Assembly: GCF_012489685.1 (NCBI RefSeq)
Contig: NC_080043.1
Location: 43,477,127-43,541,126, forward strand
Length of the DNA stretch: 64,000 nt
Origin: Lotus japonicus
Taxonomy: Eukaryota; Streptophyta; Magnoliopsida; Fabales; Fabaceae
Direction of reading: 5' to 3'
The notes beneath the pieces are model-generated. The model ran no database searches, had not been told where the DNA came from, and saw only the letters and a list, made by a program, of their open reading frames with translations. The translations under genes and the position numbers were made by a program. Positions 1 to 10,349 of the stretch are shown piece by piece. Position 1 is the stretch's first letter. Each line of letters starts with the position of its first letter.

Positions 1-1674
1 GATAGAATCAAAAGCTTCTTTCTTGGCTTTGATCCTGATCTCTGGGATTTTGTTGTTGATGGCTACACCCCTCCTGTTGATGAACATGGTGTAAAGATCC
101 CAAGGGTGAAGATGAGTGAAGATCAAAAGAAGGAATTCAGAGATCATCACAGATCAAGATCTATTCTGCAAAGTGCCATTTCATATGAAGAATATGAGAA
201 AATTACTGATCGTGATTCCGCCAAGGGCATCTTTGAATCCTTGCAGATGTCTCATGAAGGAAACAAGAAAGTGAAAGAGACAAAGGCGTTGTCTCTAATC
301 AAGCAGTATGAATCCTTCCAAATGGAACCTGACGAATCCATTGAGGATATGTTTTCCAGACTTCAGTTGCTCGTAGCTGGAATAAGACCTCTCAACAAAA
401 GCTACACTACAAAAGATCATGTCATAAGGGTCATCAGAAGTCTTCCTGAAAGCTGGATGCCTTTAGTGACTTCAATAGAGCTTACAAGAGATGTTGAGCA
501 TATGAGTTTAGAAGAACTCATCAGCATACTGAAGTGTCATGAACTAAAGCGTGCTGAACATCAAGATCACAAGAAGAAGTCTATTGCCTTGAAATCCAAA
601 TCTGAAAAGGCTAAGGCTCTCCAAGAAGCATCAGAAGATTCTGATGAAGATGAGCTGACTCTGATATCCAGAAAGCTCAACTGCATCTGGAAGCACAGGC
701 AGAGCAAATACAAAGGTTCATCAAAGAACAAAAGGCCAAAGAAGCACTTCAAGACGAAGAAGAGTCTGATGGTGACATTTGATGAATCAGAGTCAGAGGA
801 TGTTGACTCTGATGGTGAAGTCCAAGGACTCATAGCTATTGTCAAAGACAAAGGAGCAGAGACAAAGGAAGCTGTTGACTCTGACTCAGCATCAGAAGGA
901 GATCCAGACTCTGACGATGAAAATGAGGTATTTGATTCTTTCTTAACCTCTGAACTTAAAGATGCTTTGTCTGAAATTATGGATAAATATAACTCTCTCT
1001 TGACTAAGCATAAAAGGTTGAAAAAGAATTTCTCTGCTGCCTCTGAAACTTCTGTTGAACATGAGAAAATTATTTCTGATTTGAAAAATGATAATCATGC
1101 TTTGATTAATTCTAACTCTGTGCTTAAGAATCAAATTGCTAAGTTAGAAGAAGTTATTGCCTGCGATGCCTCTGATAGTAAGCATGAATCTAAGTATGAA
1201 AAATCTTTTCAAAGATTCCTGGCTAAAAGCGTAGATAGAAGCTTGATGGCTTCATTGATCTATGGCGTGAGCAGAAATGGAATGCGTGGCATTGGGTATT
1301 CTAAACCAATTAGAAATGAGCCCTCTGTGCCTAAAGCTAAATCTTTGTATGAATGCTTTGTTCCCTCTGGTACCATATTGCCTGACCCTGTACCTGCTGA
1401 AGTTGCTAAAAACCCTCGTAAAAAGGGATCTTTCTCCATGTCTAAATATCATGCAAAAATTCCTGTATATTATCCTGTTGAAAGACCCAAAGTTGTCAGA
1501 ACTTCTGGGCTAACTAACAAGAAAGGACCCAGAAAGTGGGTACCTAGGGATAAGATTATATATGTTGCAGATATCTTCAATAGGTCCATCGAAACTCCAA
1601 CCATGGAACCTGGACAGTGGATGCAGGCAACACATGACGGGAGAAAGGCATATGTCCCAAGATCCAAAACTTGA
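1..1674 (+). CDS. gag: Copia Gag polyprotein (5' partial)
   Basis: The frame is open from base 1, so the reading frame enters from outside the window; the first internal ATG is at 106. About 557 residues are present. The N-terminal half is a Copia capsid domain of the UBN2/DUF4219 type (for example DLWDFV, LPESWMPL, ISILKCHEL). It is followed by a basic KHRQ/KKHFK stretch, acidic serine-rich runs and a coiled-coil-like segment. No CX2CX4HX4C zinc knuckle is seen where SIRE-type Gags normally carry one; the basic stretch runs directly into the acidic region. Relative to copy 2 it lacks 8 residues in the acidic region. Its last about 35 codons overlap the protease remnant in another frame. Product: virus-like particle structural protein that could still be used in trans. 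Confidence 0.85.
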   Translation, partial: DRIKSFFLGFDPDLWDFVVDGYTPPVDEHGVKIPRVKMSEDQKKEFRDHHRSRSILQSAISYEEYEKITDRDSAKGIFESLQMSHEGNKKVKETKALSLIKQYESFQMEPDESIEDMFSRLQLLVAGIRPLNKSYTTKDHVIRVIRSLPESWMPLVTSIELTRDVEHMSLEELISILKCHELKRAEHQDHKKKSIALKSKSEKAKALQEASEDSDEDELTLISRKLNCIWKHRQSKYKGSSKNKRPKKHFKTKKSLMVTFDESESEDVDSDGEVQGLIAIVKDKGAETKEAVDSDSASEGDPDSDDENEVFDSFLTSELKDALSEIMDKYNSLLTKHKRLKKNFSAASETSVEHEKIISDLKNDNHALINSNSVLKNQIAKLEEVIACDASDSKHESKYEKSFQRFLAKSVDRSLMASLIYGVSRNGMRGIGYSKPIRNEPSVPKAKSLYECFVPSGTILPDPVPAEVAKNPRKKGSFSMSKYHAKIPVYYPVERPKVVRTSGLTNKKGPRKWVPRDKIIYVADIFNRSIETPTMEPGQWMQATHDGRKAYVPRSKT

Positions 1675-1843
1675 ACCTGAAGGTGAAGTTGATCTTGGAG
1701 GCATCAGTAGAGTAAGATTTGGTCAAGTCATGCTAGCTGAAAAAGCTTGCAGAGATGAGCATGACCGTTTCAGAAAGAAACAAAGACTCAGAACTTGTCG
1801 AACTAGAAGCAACAACATCAGAAGATGCTACTACAACTTCTGA
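1562..1843 (+). pseudogene. Copia aspartic-protease remnant
   Basis: One frame here reads WNLDSGCRQHMTGE, which is the Copia protease active-site signature (family consensus DSGCSRHMTG). It is shifted relative to gag and runs on for only about 75 residues before stopping. Everything normally downstream (integrase, RT, RNase H) is absent. The gag stop lies inside this remnant, so a frameshift at the gag-protease boundary ended the polyprotein. The same arrangement exists in copy 2 on the other strand at 16908-17189. Confidence 0.75.
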
Positions 1844-2319
1844 CTTGCGTCATCAGAAGAAGAGTAGGTTCCTAGCTTCTCATTCTGAAGTATCTAAAGA
1901 TGAAATTTTGTCCAGAACGGAGATGTCACCAGAACCACACTTCTGCTCTCATCAGAAGATATGCTAATCAGAAGCCAAGTATCCCTTGGTATTCCTTCTG
2001 AGGGGGAGTATTTCGTCTTATGCTCTTACTATTTTTTTCCACCTTCATTCTTTTTGCTTATGACAAAAAGGGGGAGAACTTATAGTATCTTGACAACTCC
2101 TATATTATTTAGCTCAGAATCTAGATATTACTAACGTTGATATTAAGTACTAGATTCAGGGGGAGCTAAGCTCAGAATCAAGCACGAGTCTTGGATTCAG
2201 AAGGAGCAAGATAAACTATACACATCAGGATAAGTTTTAACTCTGATACCTTATACTCTGAGTGTATTCAGTTTATTTGTTTAGAGTTGTTCATCAAAAT
2301 ACATGGTTTTGTCATCATC

Positions 2320-2331
2320 AAAAAGGGGGAG
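2320..2331 (+). other. Polypurine tract of Copia copy 1
   Basis: AAAAAGGGGGAG lies 2 bp upstream of the TGTAAG start of the 3' LTR. This is the plus-strand DNA primer site of an LTR retrotransposon. Confidence 0.8.
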
Positions 2332-2333
2332 AT

Positions 2334-3569
2334 TGTAAGATCAAGATTTGGTCATGTGGTACAACTCTATGTTTTGATGATAACAAGTATTTATTTGTGG
2401 ATGAACAACTATGATACTCTAATGTTTGTCTTGAGTGTTTTGACAAACAGGTTCTGATTCTGACACCAGAAGATATATTCGTCAGAAGTTCTGAAGATCA
2501 GAAGATCAGAGGATCAGAAGATCTGAAGAACAGAAGTTCTGAAGATCAGAAGATCAGAGGATCAGAAGCTCTGAAGATCAGAAGATCTGAAGATCAGAGG
2601 ATCTGAGGATCAGAAGATCAGAGGATCAGAAGATCTGAGGATCAGAAGATCTGAAGACCAGAAGCTCTGAGGGACCAGAGGCTCTGAAGGTTCAGAAGCT
2701 CTGAAGGTCCAGAAGCAGAAGTTACAAAGGTCAGAGGATCCAAGCTTCCATCTGACTCTGATCACCAAGCTTCACAAGTTCCAACACGAAGCATAACTCT
2801 GATCAGAAGTCAATGGTTAAAGGCAAATGTCTCTATCGAGAAGTACAAGAGCAGTGTACTATTCTGAAATGCCTACCTACCAAAGTTCAGCCACTGCAGG
2901 TTCTGGAAGTTCCAGAAATGCCCTCCAACGGTCATATTCTCTCAACAGAAATATCCTTTGCACCTTGGACTATAAAAGGCTGAAGAAAAGAAGAAAGCAA
3001 TAGCGAGAGAAAAAAAGAGCTGCAATACAAGAAAAGATTCAAGCCTCTACTTTCTTCATCTATTCTTATTTGGTTTACACTCAGCTTATTTAGAAGCAAA
3101 CTTTTGTAAACACCAACCTCAAACAGTTGTTTGATTTTCCTTAAGGGACCGGGTAGGTCAGTATCCTTAAGAAGACTAAGAGAGTGAATCTTAGTGGTGA
3201 TTCCTTTAGGAGATCAAGGTTGATCGGATCCTAGAGAAGACTAAGAGAGTGAATCTTAGTGATAGCTAAGTCAGTGTATTGTTAGTCACTTGTAGGTTTC
3301 AAGTGCAGTTGTAACAATTATCTAATTAGTGGATTGCCTTCATTCTAAGAAGGAAGAAATCACCTTAACGGGTGGACTGGATTAGCTTGAGGGATTTATC
3401 AAGTGAACCAGGATAAAATACTTGTGTGCTTTTCTCTTCTCTCTATCTTTATCCGCTGCACCATCTATCTTAGAGAAACCGAAAAGATTTACTTTAAATC
3501 TTAAGGGGAAAGTTTTTATATTGAAAACGCTATTCCCCCCCCCCCTTCTAGTCGTTTTTCACACCTTCA
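2334..3569 (+). repeat. 3' LTR of Copia copy 1 (1236 bp)
   Basis: It starts TGTAAGATCAAG and ends CACACCTTCA, giving TG...CA termini. It contains the SIRE-like block TTTTGATGATAACAAG. A TATA box (CTATAAAAGG, about 2970) would start the transcript near 3000. A C-homopolymer run (about 3534-3545) lies near the 3' end. It is 100 bp longer than each LTR of copy 2, and the excess lies in the GATCAGAAG-type repeats. Confidence 0.88.
2470..2735 (+). repeat. Degenerate 8-13 bp tandem repeat inside the Copia LTR
   Basis: Variants of AGAAGATCAGAGGATC and AGAAGCTCTGAAG are repeated many times in U3. The same array, on the opposite strand and shorter, is at about 16140-16265 and 19790-19915 in the two LTRs of copy 2. 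Its copy number explains most of the LTR length difference. Confidence 0.8.
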
Positions 3570-6205
3570 TTATATGCTAGGTGCTATGTGGTTATTGCTT
3601 AAGATATTGACATATGACATGTTGATTGATTATGATGAGTTAATTCTGCTTTTGCACTATAATCTGAGTTTCTGAACGGTGAGAAAAGCGGGCAGGTCAT
3701 GCCGATTTTATTTTGAGAGTTTTGAGAAAGCTTGAAAGGACGAATGAGATTCGGGCCTTGTTGTGGTGTTGTATGGATCGAGACATTCTCTGGAGTCATT
3801 TGGGGATTAGGAGATCCCGAGAACTTATAGGATTCGCGATAAGACTAAAAGGATAATTATTTTGTAAAGAAAACTCATAAGATATTAAACAACCTCTAAA
3901 TCTTTAAGTAATGGTAATAATCTCGGAAGAAAGCTTTGGATGCAAATCATAGTTTTGGAAAACGAGAAGTGTCGTCGGATCCCAGTATTGAGAAAGATGA
4001 GGGGCTTCGAGTATGTAGATGTTGTGGTGCTGTTGGAGCAGCGTTTGTTGTTGTGCTGTTGGAGCAGCTATTGTGGTTGTGCTGTTGGAGCAGCTATGTT
4101 GTTGGGTGTATCTTCGACTTTGCGGCGCGAATCCGTATGTCCAAACCCGACGGGTTGGGCCGATTCGGCAATAATTGTTGACACGCGCGAATCCGTATAT
4201 TCAATCCGATGGATTGGATCGATTCGGCGGTAGTCACTCAGGCACGCGTGAGTCCGTATGTTCAATCAGAGGGATTGGATCGATTCAGCGATTGCCATTT
4301 TACCTCGCGTGAATCCGTATGTTCAATCCGAGGGATTGGATCGATTCAGCGACAACTTTTCGACACGCGCGAATCCGTATATTCAATCCGATGGATTGGA
4401 TCGATTCGGCGGTAGTCACTCAGGCACGCGTGAGTCCGTATGTTCAATCAGAGGGATTGGATCGATTCAACGATTGCCATTTTACCTCGCGTGAATCCGT
4501 ATGTTCAATCCGAGGGTTTGGATCGATTCAGCGACAACTTTTCGACACGCGCGAATCCGTATATTCAATCCGATGGATTGGATCGATTCGGCGGTAGTCA
4601 CTCAGGCACGCGTGAGTCCGTATGTTCAATCAGAGGGATTGGATCGATTCAGCAATTGCCATTTTACCTCGCGTGAATCCGTATGTTCAATCCGAGGGAT
4701 TGGATCGATTCAACGATAACCTTTCGACTCGCGCGGATCCGTATGTTCAATCCGATGGATTGGATCGATTCGGCGATAGTCATTGGACACGCGCAATGTC
4801 CGTATGTTCGACTCTTTTGAGTGAACCGACTTGGCGTTGTCATTTGTTGCGTGTGCGAGTCCGTATGTTCAACCCAAGGGGTTGGATCGACTCGACATGC
4901 CTAATTGTGGGAGTTGCGTGTGCGAGTCCGTATGTTCAACCCAAGGGGTTGGATCGAATCGACATGCCTAATTGTTGGGCTATCCTGGGGATAAGTCCGG
5001 GAAACCGGTAGTTTCCGAGTATGTGATACTCTTTGCTTGTTGAGCAGTTGTGACCATCGGATTGAGATGAGTCGGATGATCCGGAGATCATCATGAGTTA
5101 CTATGTTGATGTGAAGAAGTGTCTTTTGTCGCAGAATCGACTTTACCTTAGGGTAAGCTTTTAGAGACTTTAATTTACCTAGAACACGTGGCGACGTGTC
5201 GAGTGAGAGTCGGAGACGTTGTTTGACTAATCATCCTGCATTCATGCATACTGATTTAGTTGTCGAGTGTGATTGTTATTTGTTAATCCTATTTGGAACA
5301 TGTTAATTGTTATTATTGCTGTTAAGTTCATTATGGAATATGCAACCCTAGGATGTTATCCCTAGCTATAAGCCTATGTTAATTGTTATTATTGCTGTTA
5401 AGTTCATTATGGAATATGCAACCCTAGGATGTTATCCCTAGCTATAAGCCTAAGTGGCTATTCTCTTATCTATATCTATTGGTGCTATTATTTATGTAAT
5501 TCTTTGGAGTTGACCCTCGCGTCTTCTGTGTGTGCTTTGGCGGACAAACGCCCTTTGTCAGATGTCTTTGGCGGACTGGTTCACGACGGTTCACCCTTCG
5601 GGGGAAACTAGAGTTGGGATGCTGGAACAGGAGCGCATCGCGATAGCGAGCGGAGGACGGATGGTGTACATAGACTAGGTCGTTCTGGATTTCGAATTCG
5701 GACGACGATCATGCCAGCATGTAGGATTGAGTGTTAGTGTGAGCTCCTCGAGATGGGATTAGTGTAGGAGTAGAGTCTTAGCTCTGAACATTATTTGTTT
5801 CATTCGGGACAGGGTAGTTTCCCACCTATAGCTTTTTGTGTGGTTTCTTTATGGGAATCACAGAGAGTTGGTTGGACTTAGGAGGTCTTGTTTCAGGCCG
5901 ATGGGCCAGCTTATTCTCAGTTTTGAGGGATAGTGTTGCAGACACTTACCTTTAGATTTGGTTTGTACATTTTGCCTTCGGGCGCTACACTTTTCTTTCC
6001 GTCACTGGAGGTTACTCGTGACGAGGTTGTTACTTACAGCGGGGGCTGTTTATATATTGTATATTAGCTCTATTACTTTTCGCTTTTGGGTTTTATTTAA
6101 TTCAGTCTTGTCTTAGTTATTATTGAAAAAAAAATATTTCACGTTTTTCCGCATTAAGTTTACTTTTGGTTACTAAAGTGACGCCACCGAAATCGGGGTG
6201 TTACA
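3570..6205 (+). repeat. Chromovirus-type long LTR, copy L1 (5' part outside window)
   Basis: The sequence ends with GCGTC-rich homology and ...GGGGTGTTACA at 6205, the same 3' terminus as the LTR ending at 8354 and, inverted, those starting at 42206, 52383 and 58842. Its left part is interrupted by Copia copy 1 and continues outside the window. It contains the conserved block AAACGAGAAGTGTCGTCGGA (about 3960), a tandem array (4128-4976), the block TCGCAGAATCGACTTTACC (about 5136) and a short direct repeat around 5295-5455. At 6206 the sequence switches to the interior of a second LTR of this family, consistent with insertion into it (expected TSD TGTAC at 6206-6210). Confidence 0.78.
4128..4976 (+). 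repeat. Tandem array of ~61-bp monomers organised as 182-bp triplets
   Basis: Each monomer contains GAATCCGTATGTTCAATC and GGATTGGATCGATTC. Three monomer types alternate, so the same monomer returns every 182 bp (4209, 4391 and 4573 share the same GGCGGTAGTCACTCAGG tail). Monomers at the right end are more diverged. This is a small higher-order repeat inside an LTR. Confidence 0.88.
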
Positions 6206-8354
6206 TGTACGAACGTCCGATTCTAGTTCTCGGAGGTTTGCCGAAACTAAATCCCTGATAACTCAAGAAACTTAAAATAAACGTTCGATGAAGACTTTTT
6301 CTATTCGGAGCTTCAAACGAAGATTCCACACGCATGCACCTATTTATTTCGAGGTTTCTAATCTTTCTTCAGAAAGAAGTTTTCTAATCCGACATCAACT
6401 GTAAAAAGTAGTTTTTCGGGTAAAATAGATTTACACCGACTTTGGATCGTTTGTCTTAATTCCAAGAAACCTATTCTGAGTTTTGGAATTCTGTCGCCAG
6501 AACCTATCTTAGAATTCACAGAGGAAGGCACACGAAAAATCGGAATCGCGAAATTTTCATTTTTCCGCATTTTCCATTAACTATAAATAGCTTGAAAAAA
6601 ATCAAAATCTTCTAACACCACCATAGCCAAACCCGCGAGCTTGAGAGGAGAAGGGGAGGAAGAGATTTTCTCCGTTTCTTGCCTGATCGCTGCACCGTTC
6701 GTTGCTACTCGAAGACCTCGAGGTATAGATGCTATTCCTTACTTCTGATCGTCAATTCTGTCACTTTTCTCTATGTCTTTCTGTGCTCAAAGTTTTGAGC
6801 TTTTCTTCAAACTGTCCAAATAACTTGATTTCTCTGTCTAAACTTATTCCCTGCATGCCCAAGAGCATGTTTAGCGGATTACATTTTGCTGAATCTCGCC
6901 GAATTGCCGCCGAGTTTCAATTCTGCTCGAAAAACCCATTTTTGACCAGAGCTTCGTCCTTTAGACTTAAAAATCTTGACTGAGCTTAGCGCTAGTAGGA
7001 TTAATTGTCATAAACGTCGTTGGTGACGTCCCCATCTAATTTGTTTTTCGAAATTCCAATTTTGAAATTCCGAGCTAAAAACACTGACAAAAATACCCCT
7101 GCGTCAGTTTTCGATCCGTTAATTTTTCCGAGCTTTAATTCACCTTAATTACGACTAATGATTACCTAGGAACCAAGTTTGATCGAAGAAAAAGCGGCAC
7201 ACACAATTAGTGTGTGTGGCCGAGAGCACCCTTTAATGGGGGAGGAAATTTCTTTTTTCGAAAACTTGTCTTATCGCGTTAGATTATCGTACTTCGGAGT
7301 TTATGATTCTTCGTGTAACTTTAGTAATTGTTGTCTGCTGAGTTTCTGACTGATTGTGATTGAATTCTGTGGTTTTCGCTCTAAGGTTCGGAAGGAGGAG
7401 ATTGTGAAGGAACGCTACAGGATCACACTAGGTTTGAGATGCTTGATCAGGAGATCCCCGACTCATGGGTGGTCGACCCCGCTGGCCACAAAGCGATCTA
7501 CTCGGGGAGAATAATGGAAGATCGTGTCGACAGTCTGGGACACTTGACGGAGGGAGTTTTGAGGCGTTACACTGTCAGCTTCAACCTGCCACCCGACGTA
7601 CACTGTGGACCCGGTGTATGAGTACCACCACCACCGTCGTCTTCTGACGACGAGGACCCCTCGAAGTAGGAGCCTGTGGGAGGGACTTCATCGGACTCTA
7701 GCTCACCTACTGTTGCCGTTGCTGATGACATTGGTTCGGGTCCTGGACCCGTGAGACCAGCACAGGAGCATGTTGCAGTAGCGAGAGGAGGGATGGTTGC
7801 AGACATTGACCTAGTCGTCCTGGATTCTGATTCGGACGATTATCACGCTAGCATGTAGTTGTGAGTGCTGGGGTGTACTCCTCTGGACAAGATTAGGGTA
7901 GGAGTAGAGTTATAGCTCTGGTCGTCATGTTCGTATTTTGGGGCAGGGTAGGTTCCCTACCGTTAGCTTTTTGTGTGGTTTTCTTTATGGAAATCACAGA
8001 GAGTTGGTTGGACTAGGAGGTCTTATTCAGGCCGTTTTGGGCTGACCTACTTTCATTTTGGAGGACTGTATTGTGAACACTTGACCTTTCACTTTGGTTT
8101 GTACATATTGCCCACGGGCACTACTTTCGGTTACTTCCCGTCACTGGAGGATACTCGTTACGTGGTTCACTACTTACAGCGGGGGCTGTAAATATATTGT
8201 ATATTAGTTATGTTTATCTTTCGCTGTAGAGTCTTTATTTCGACGAGTCGTTAAGTTTTATTATTTAAACAAATCGAAAAAAAAATATTCACGTTTTTCC
8301 GCTTTATTTTCTTTTTGGTTACTAAAGTGACGCCACCGAAATCGGGGTGTTACA
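6206..8354 (+). repeat. Chromovirus-type long LTR, copy L2 (5' end outside window)
   Basis: It opens in mid-LTR (CGAACGTCCGATTCTAG matches the reverse complement near 45890) and ends GGGGTGTTACA at 8354. It carries a TATA box (CTATAAATAG, about 6582), a leader with a possible donor CCTCGAG|GTATAG at 6722, a possible acceptor CTCTAAG| at about 7383, a short exon-like block to about 7420, and an ORF at 7439-7858. The tandem-repeat region that separates the corresponding blocks in L1 and in the solo LTR at 42206-46232 is missing here. Confidence 0.75.
7439..7858 (+). pseudogene. Small acidic ORF embedded in LTR copy L2
   Basis: A single frame reads from ATG 7439 to the stop at 7856-7858 (about 140 codons), broken only by TGA at 7619 and TAG at 7667. 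The predicted product has a globular-looking first half (contains IPDSWVVDPAGHKAIYSG), then proline/serine runs with acidic residues (PPPPSSSDDED), and an acidic tail (DLVVLDSDSDDY). LTR copy L3 has a related tail (VIILE...DADDDY, about 15115-15180), and L1 retains a shortened version at 5620-5710. I do not recognise a family. It could be a captured gene fragment or a leader ORF of the element. Confidence 0.4.
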
Positions 8355-9790
8355 GAATAATTGACTCAGCAAAAATTAAGGCACATAAGCTGGAAACACG
8401 AGTAGAGACCTATTCTAATAAAAAAAAATTCTAGGGGATTCAGAATCGGAAAAAAAAAGTCAGGTACTTATTTTCGTACGGGAGATTTCAGGGAACTTCA
8501 GAGTATTTAAGCCATATTTTTATCTTGTATTTATTTTCTGTTATTATCTTCTAATGATTTTATTTTATTTTTATTGATGTTTAGGGGAAGATTTGAAAAA
8601 TAAAGAGACAACCAGAATTTAATTAAAAATTCAGAGTTTGTGATCCTGCGTCGCGCGACCGCGCGAAGTTACCATGCACTTATGGCGCCATTACGCCACT
8701 TATCAGCATTCTAGAATTTAGCGCGCCAGATTCCGCGTGATTTTGGCTTACAACGCGCGTAACTGCACCAGATTACTCCCTCAGAAGAAAAAGACAGAAA
8801 AGGGGTCTCAATTCCCTGCTTCGCGCACAGCTAATACGGTGCACCATCACCATTGTGCACCATCGGATTCGCATGAGACGTCAGGAACTGTGAGGGTGCA
8901 TATTCTTACGCTGCACTTTGCCATACTGGATCTCAGCCCCATCAGAACGTGAAAAACACTATAAATAACGTTTTTAACCTAATTTTTTACGTTCTTGGCA
9001 CCTGGAGACGAATTTGAGCAAGCCAAAGACACAATTTTAGTTCTTAAAAGAATTTTTTCAGGTTTTCTTGGATCTTTTATGTTTTTCTTCTTAGATTTTG
9101 AATTGTTTCTCATGTCTATGAGGAACTAATTCTTCTTTAGGACTTGGGATGCCTAGTCTTTTGGATCTTATGCTTTAATTTGTACTTAGTTTGTGTGATG
9201 AATTTCTATTATAATCTATGAACCTTGTTTCAGTTATAATTTTATTTGATTGCAAGTAAATACCTTACTAATTTCTGTGAGACTTGGAAGAGTGATTAGA
9301 AATTAGGGATTTAAGGGAACGGAATTTATTAACTTTTCTCTACGACCTTAGGAATGAGGGTATGAGTTAATAGTGGTGGCCGGAATTATAATTTTATCTT
9401 TAATTTGTTGGTTTAGGTACTCGTAACACATACTTAATATTCAGATTAAAAGGCTTTCTTGTTTAAGGAATTAGCAAGTTAAGAACTTAGGCTAGATCAC
9501 CATAGAGAGTAATTTTTATTTCACACAAACGAGTTTGATTAGGCATAAGTGATAATTGGCGAAGCTAACCCAGGTGCTATTTACCCAAATTGAATTTCAC
9601 AAACTCTATTTGCTTTCTCTTATTTCCCTACTATTGAACAATTAAATCAAAACCTCCAATCTTATTTAACTTTTGCTTACTAAATCGTAGAATTAGTCTG
9701 AATCGATAATTGAACACAATCCCTAGGGTACGTTATATTTTATATTACTACGGGCAAATCTATATACTTGCAGATTGACTTATCAAATTT
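8355..9790 (+). mobile_element. Unassigned LTR-like sequence
   Basis: No coding region is visible. A TATA box (ACTATAAATAACG, about 8955), AT-rich non-coding sequence downstream, and the closing phrase AACACAATCCCTAGG (about 9713) resemble the R/U5 part of long Ty3/Gypsy (Tat/Athila-like) LTRs. A paired LTR or TSD was not found, so both limits are approximate. Confidence 0.3.
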
Positions 9791-10194
9791 CTTACTAACA
9801 TTCAATGGTTTGGGAGATTCGAAGAGATGAAGTTCTTGAACCTCCTCTAGGTTTTTCTCTCTTTCTGAGCTCTCCTCTTGACCTCTCTTGCTTCCGAGAC
9901 TTACAATGAGTTACAGAGGACTCATAAGGTAGGTTGTGGGTTGTTTTATAGGCTGAAGGGTGCTTAAGGTTAAGAATCAAGATTAGGCTTAAGCTTAGTT
10001 GCACCACCAATGGCTATTCATTCAAATGGATTAGCATGGTGCCCTAGGCTGCACAGAAGGCCATGGAAACGTTCAGGGGCATGAAGATATGCTTATGGGG
10101 AATATGAGCTGATGATGGTGTGGTTTAATGGTAGAATAGTGACCTCTTCCATCAGGAATAGTGACACAATGCAGCGGTTGGTCGATTATTTTAG
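9791..10194. other. No recognisable feature
   Basis: There are short ORFs only. No repeat ends, RNA gene or protein similarity could be recognised. Confidence 0.4.
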
Positions 10195-10349
10195 GCTTAA
10201 TTGCACTTTTGATCCCCCACAATTACAAAAGCCACGATTCTGGTGCCTAACAAAATTTTATTGCATGGAAGGTCCCCCACGTTATGCTCCGTTAGCAACT
10301 TTAGTCCGGAGTGTCCATTCCGTTAGTTTTCTAACGTTTCTCTCTCCTA
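10195..10349 (+). mobile_element. Fragment with GGCTTAATTGCACTTTTG-type terminus
   Basis: GCTTAATTGCACTTTTGATC followed by CCCCCA is a phrase that occurs at the ends of many small non-autonomous plant elements. A related phrase (CTTAATTCCACTTTTAATTC) is at about 40141. No matching inverted end is visible before the Tat gag fragment begins, so only a remnant is called. Confidence 0.3.

Larger units (their letters stand above)
1..3569 (+). mobile_element. SIRE-like Copia element, gag-only, copy 1 (5' end outside window)
   Basis: The element is read as gag, a short non-coding tail, a polypurine tract and a 3' LTR ending at 3569. The 5' LTR, the primer binding site and the first codons of gag lie left of the window. 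It has the same architecture and sequence as the complete copy at 15280-20065: gag is followed by about 110 bp of protease-like sequence and then the 3' non-coding region, with integrase, RT and RNase H missing. The 5 bp after the LTR (3570-3574, TTATA) are the expected right target-site duplication. It interrupts a long LTR that resumes at 3570. This is a non-autonomous element of the TR-GAG kind (LTRs plus gag only). Confidence 0.88.

Noticed and set aside
2470..2735. GATCAGAAG repeats as binding-site cluster or CRISPR-like array
   Set aside because: The units are short, degenerate and contiguous, and the same array occurs in all three LTRs of the family.
4128..4976. Regularly spaced repeats that could suggest a CRISPR array
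   Set aside because: Monomers are contiguous, about 61 bp, with no unique spacers and no cas genes; the setting is a plant LTR.
4209..5011. Overlapping ORFs in the 182-bp array
   Set aside because: The frames exist only because the monomers happen to lack stops; same peptide repeats in different frames.
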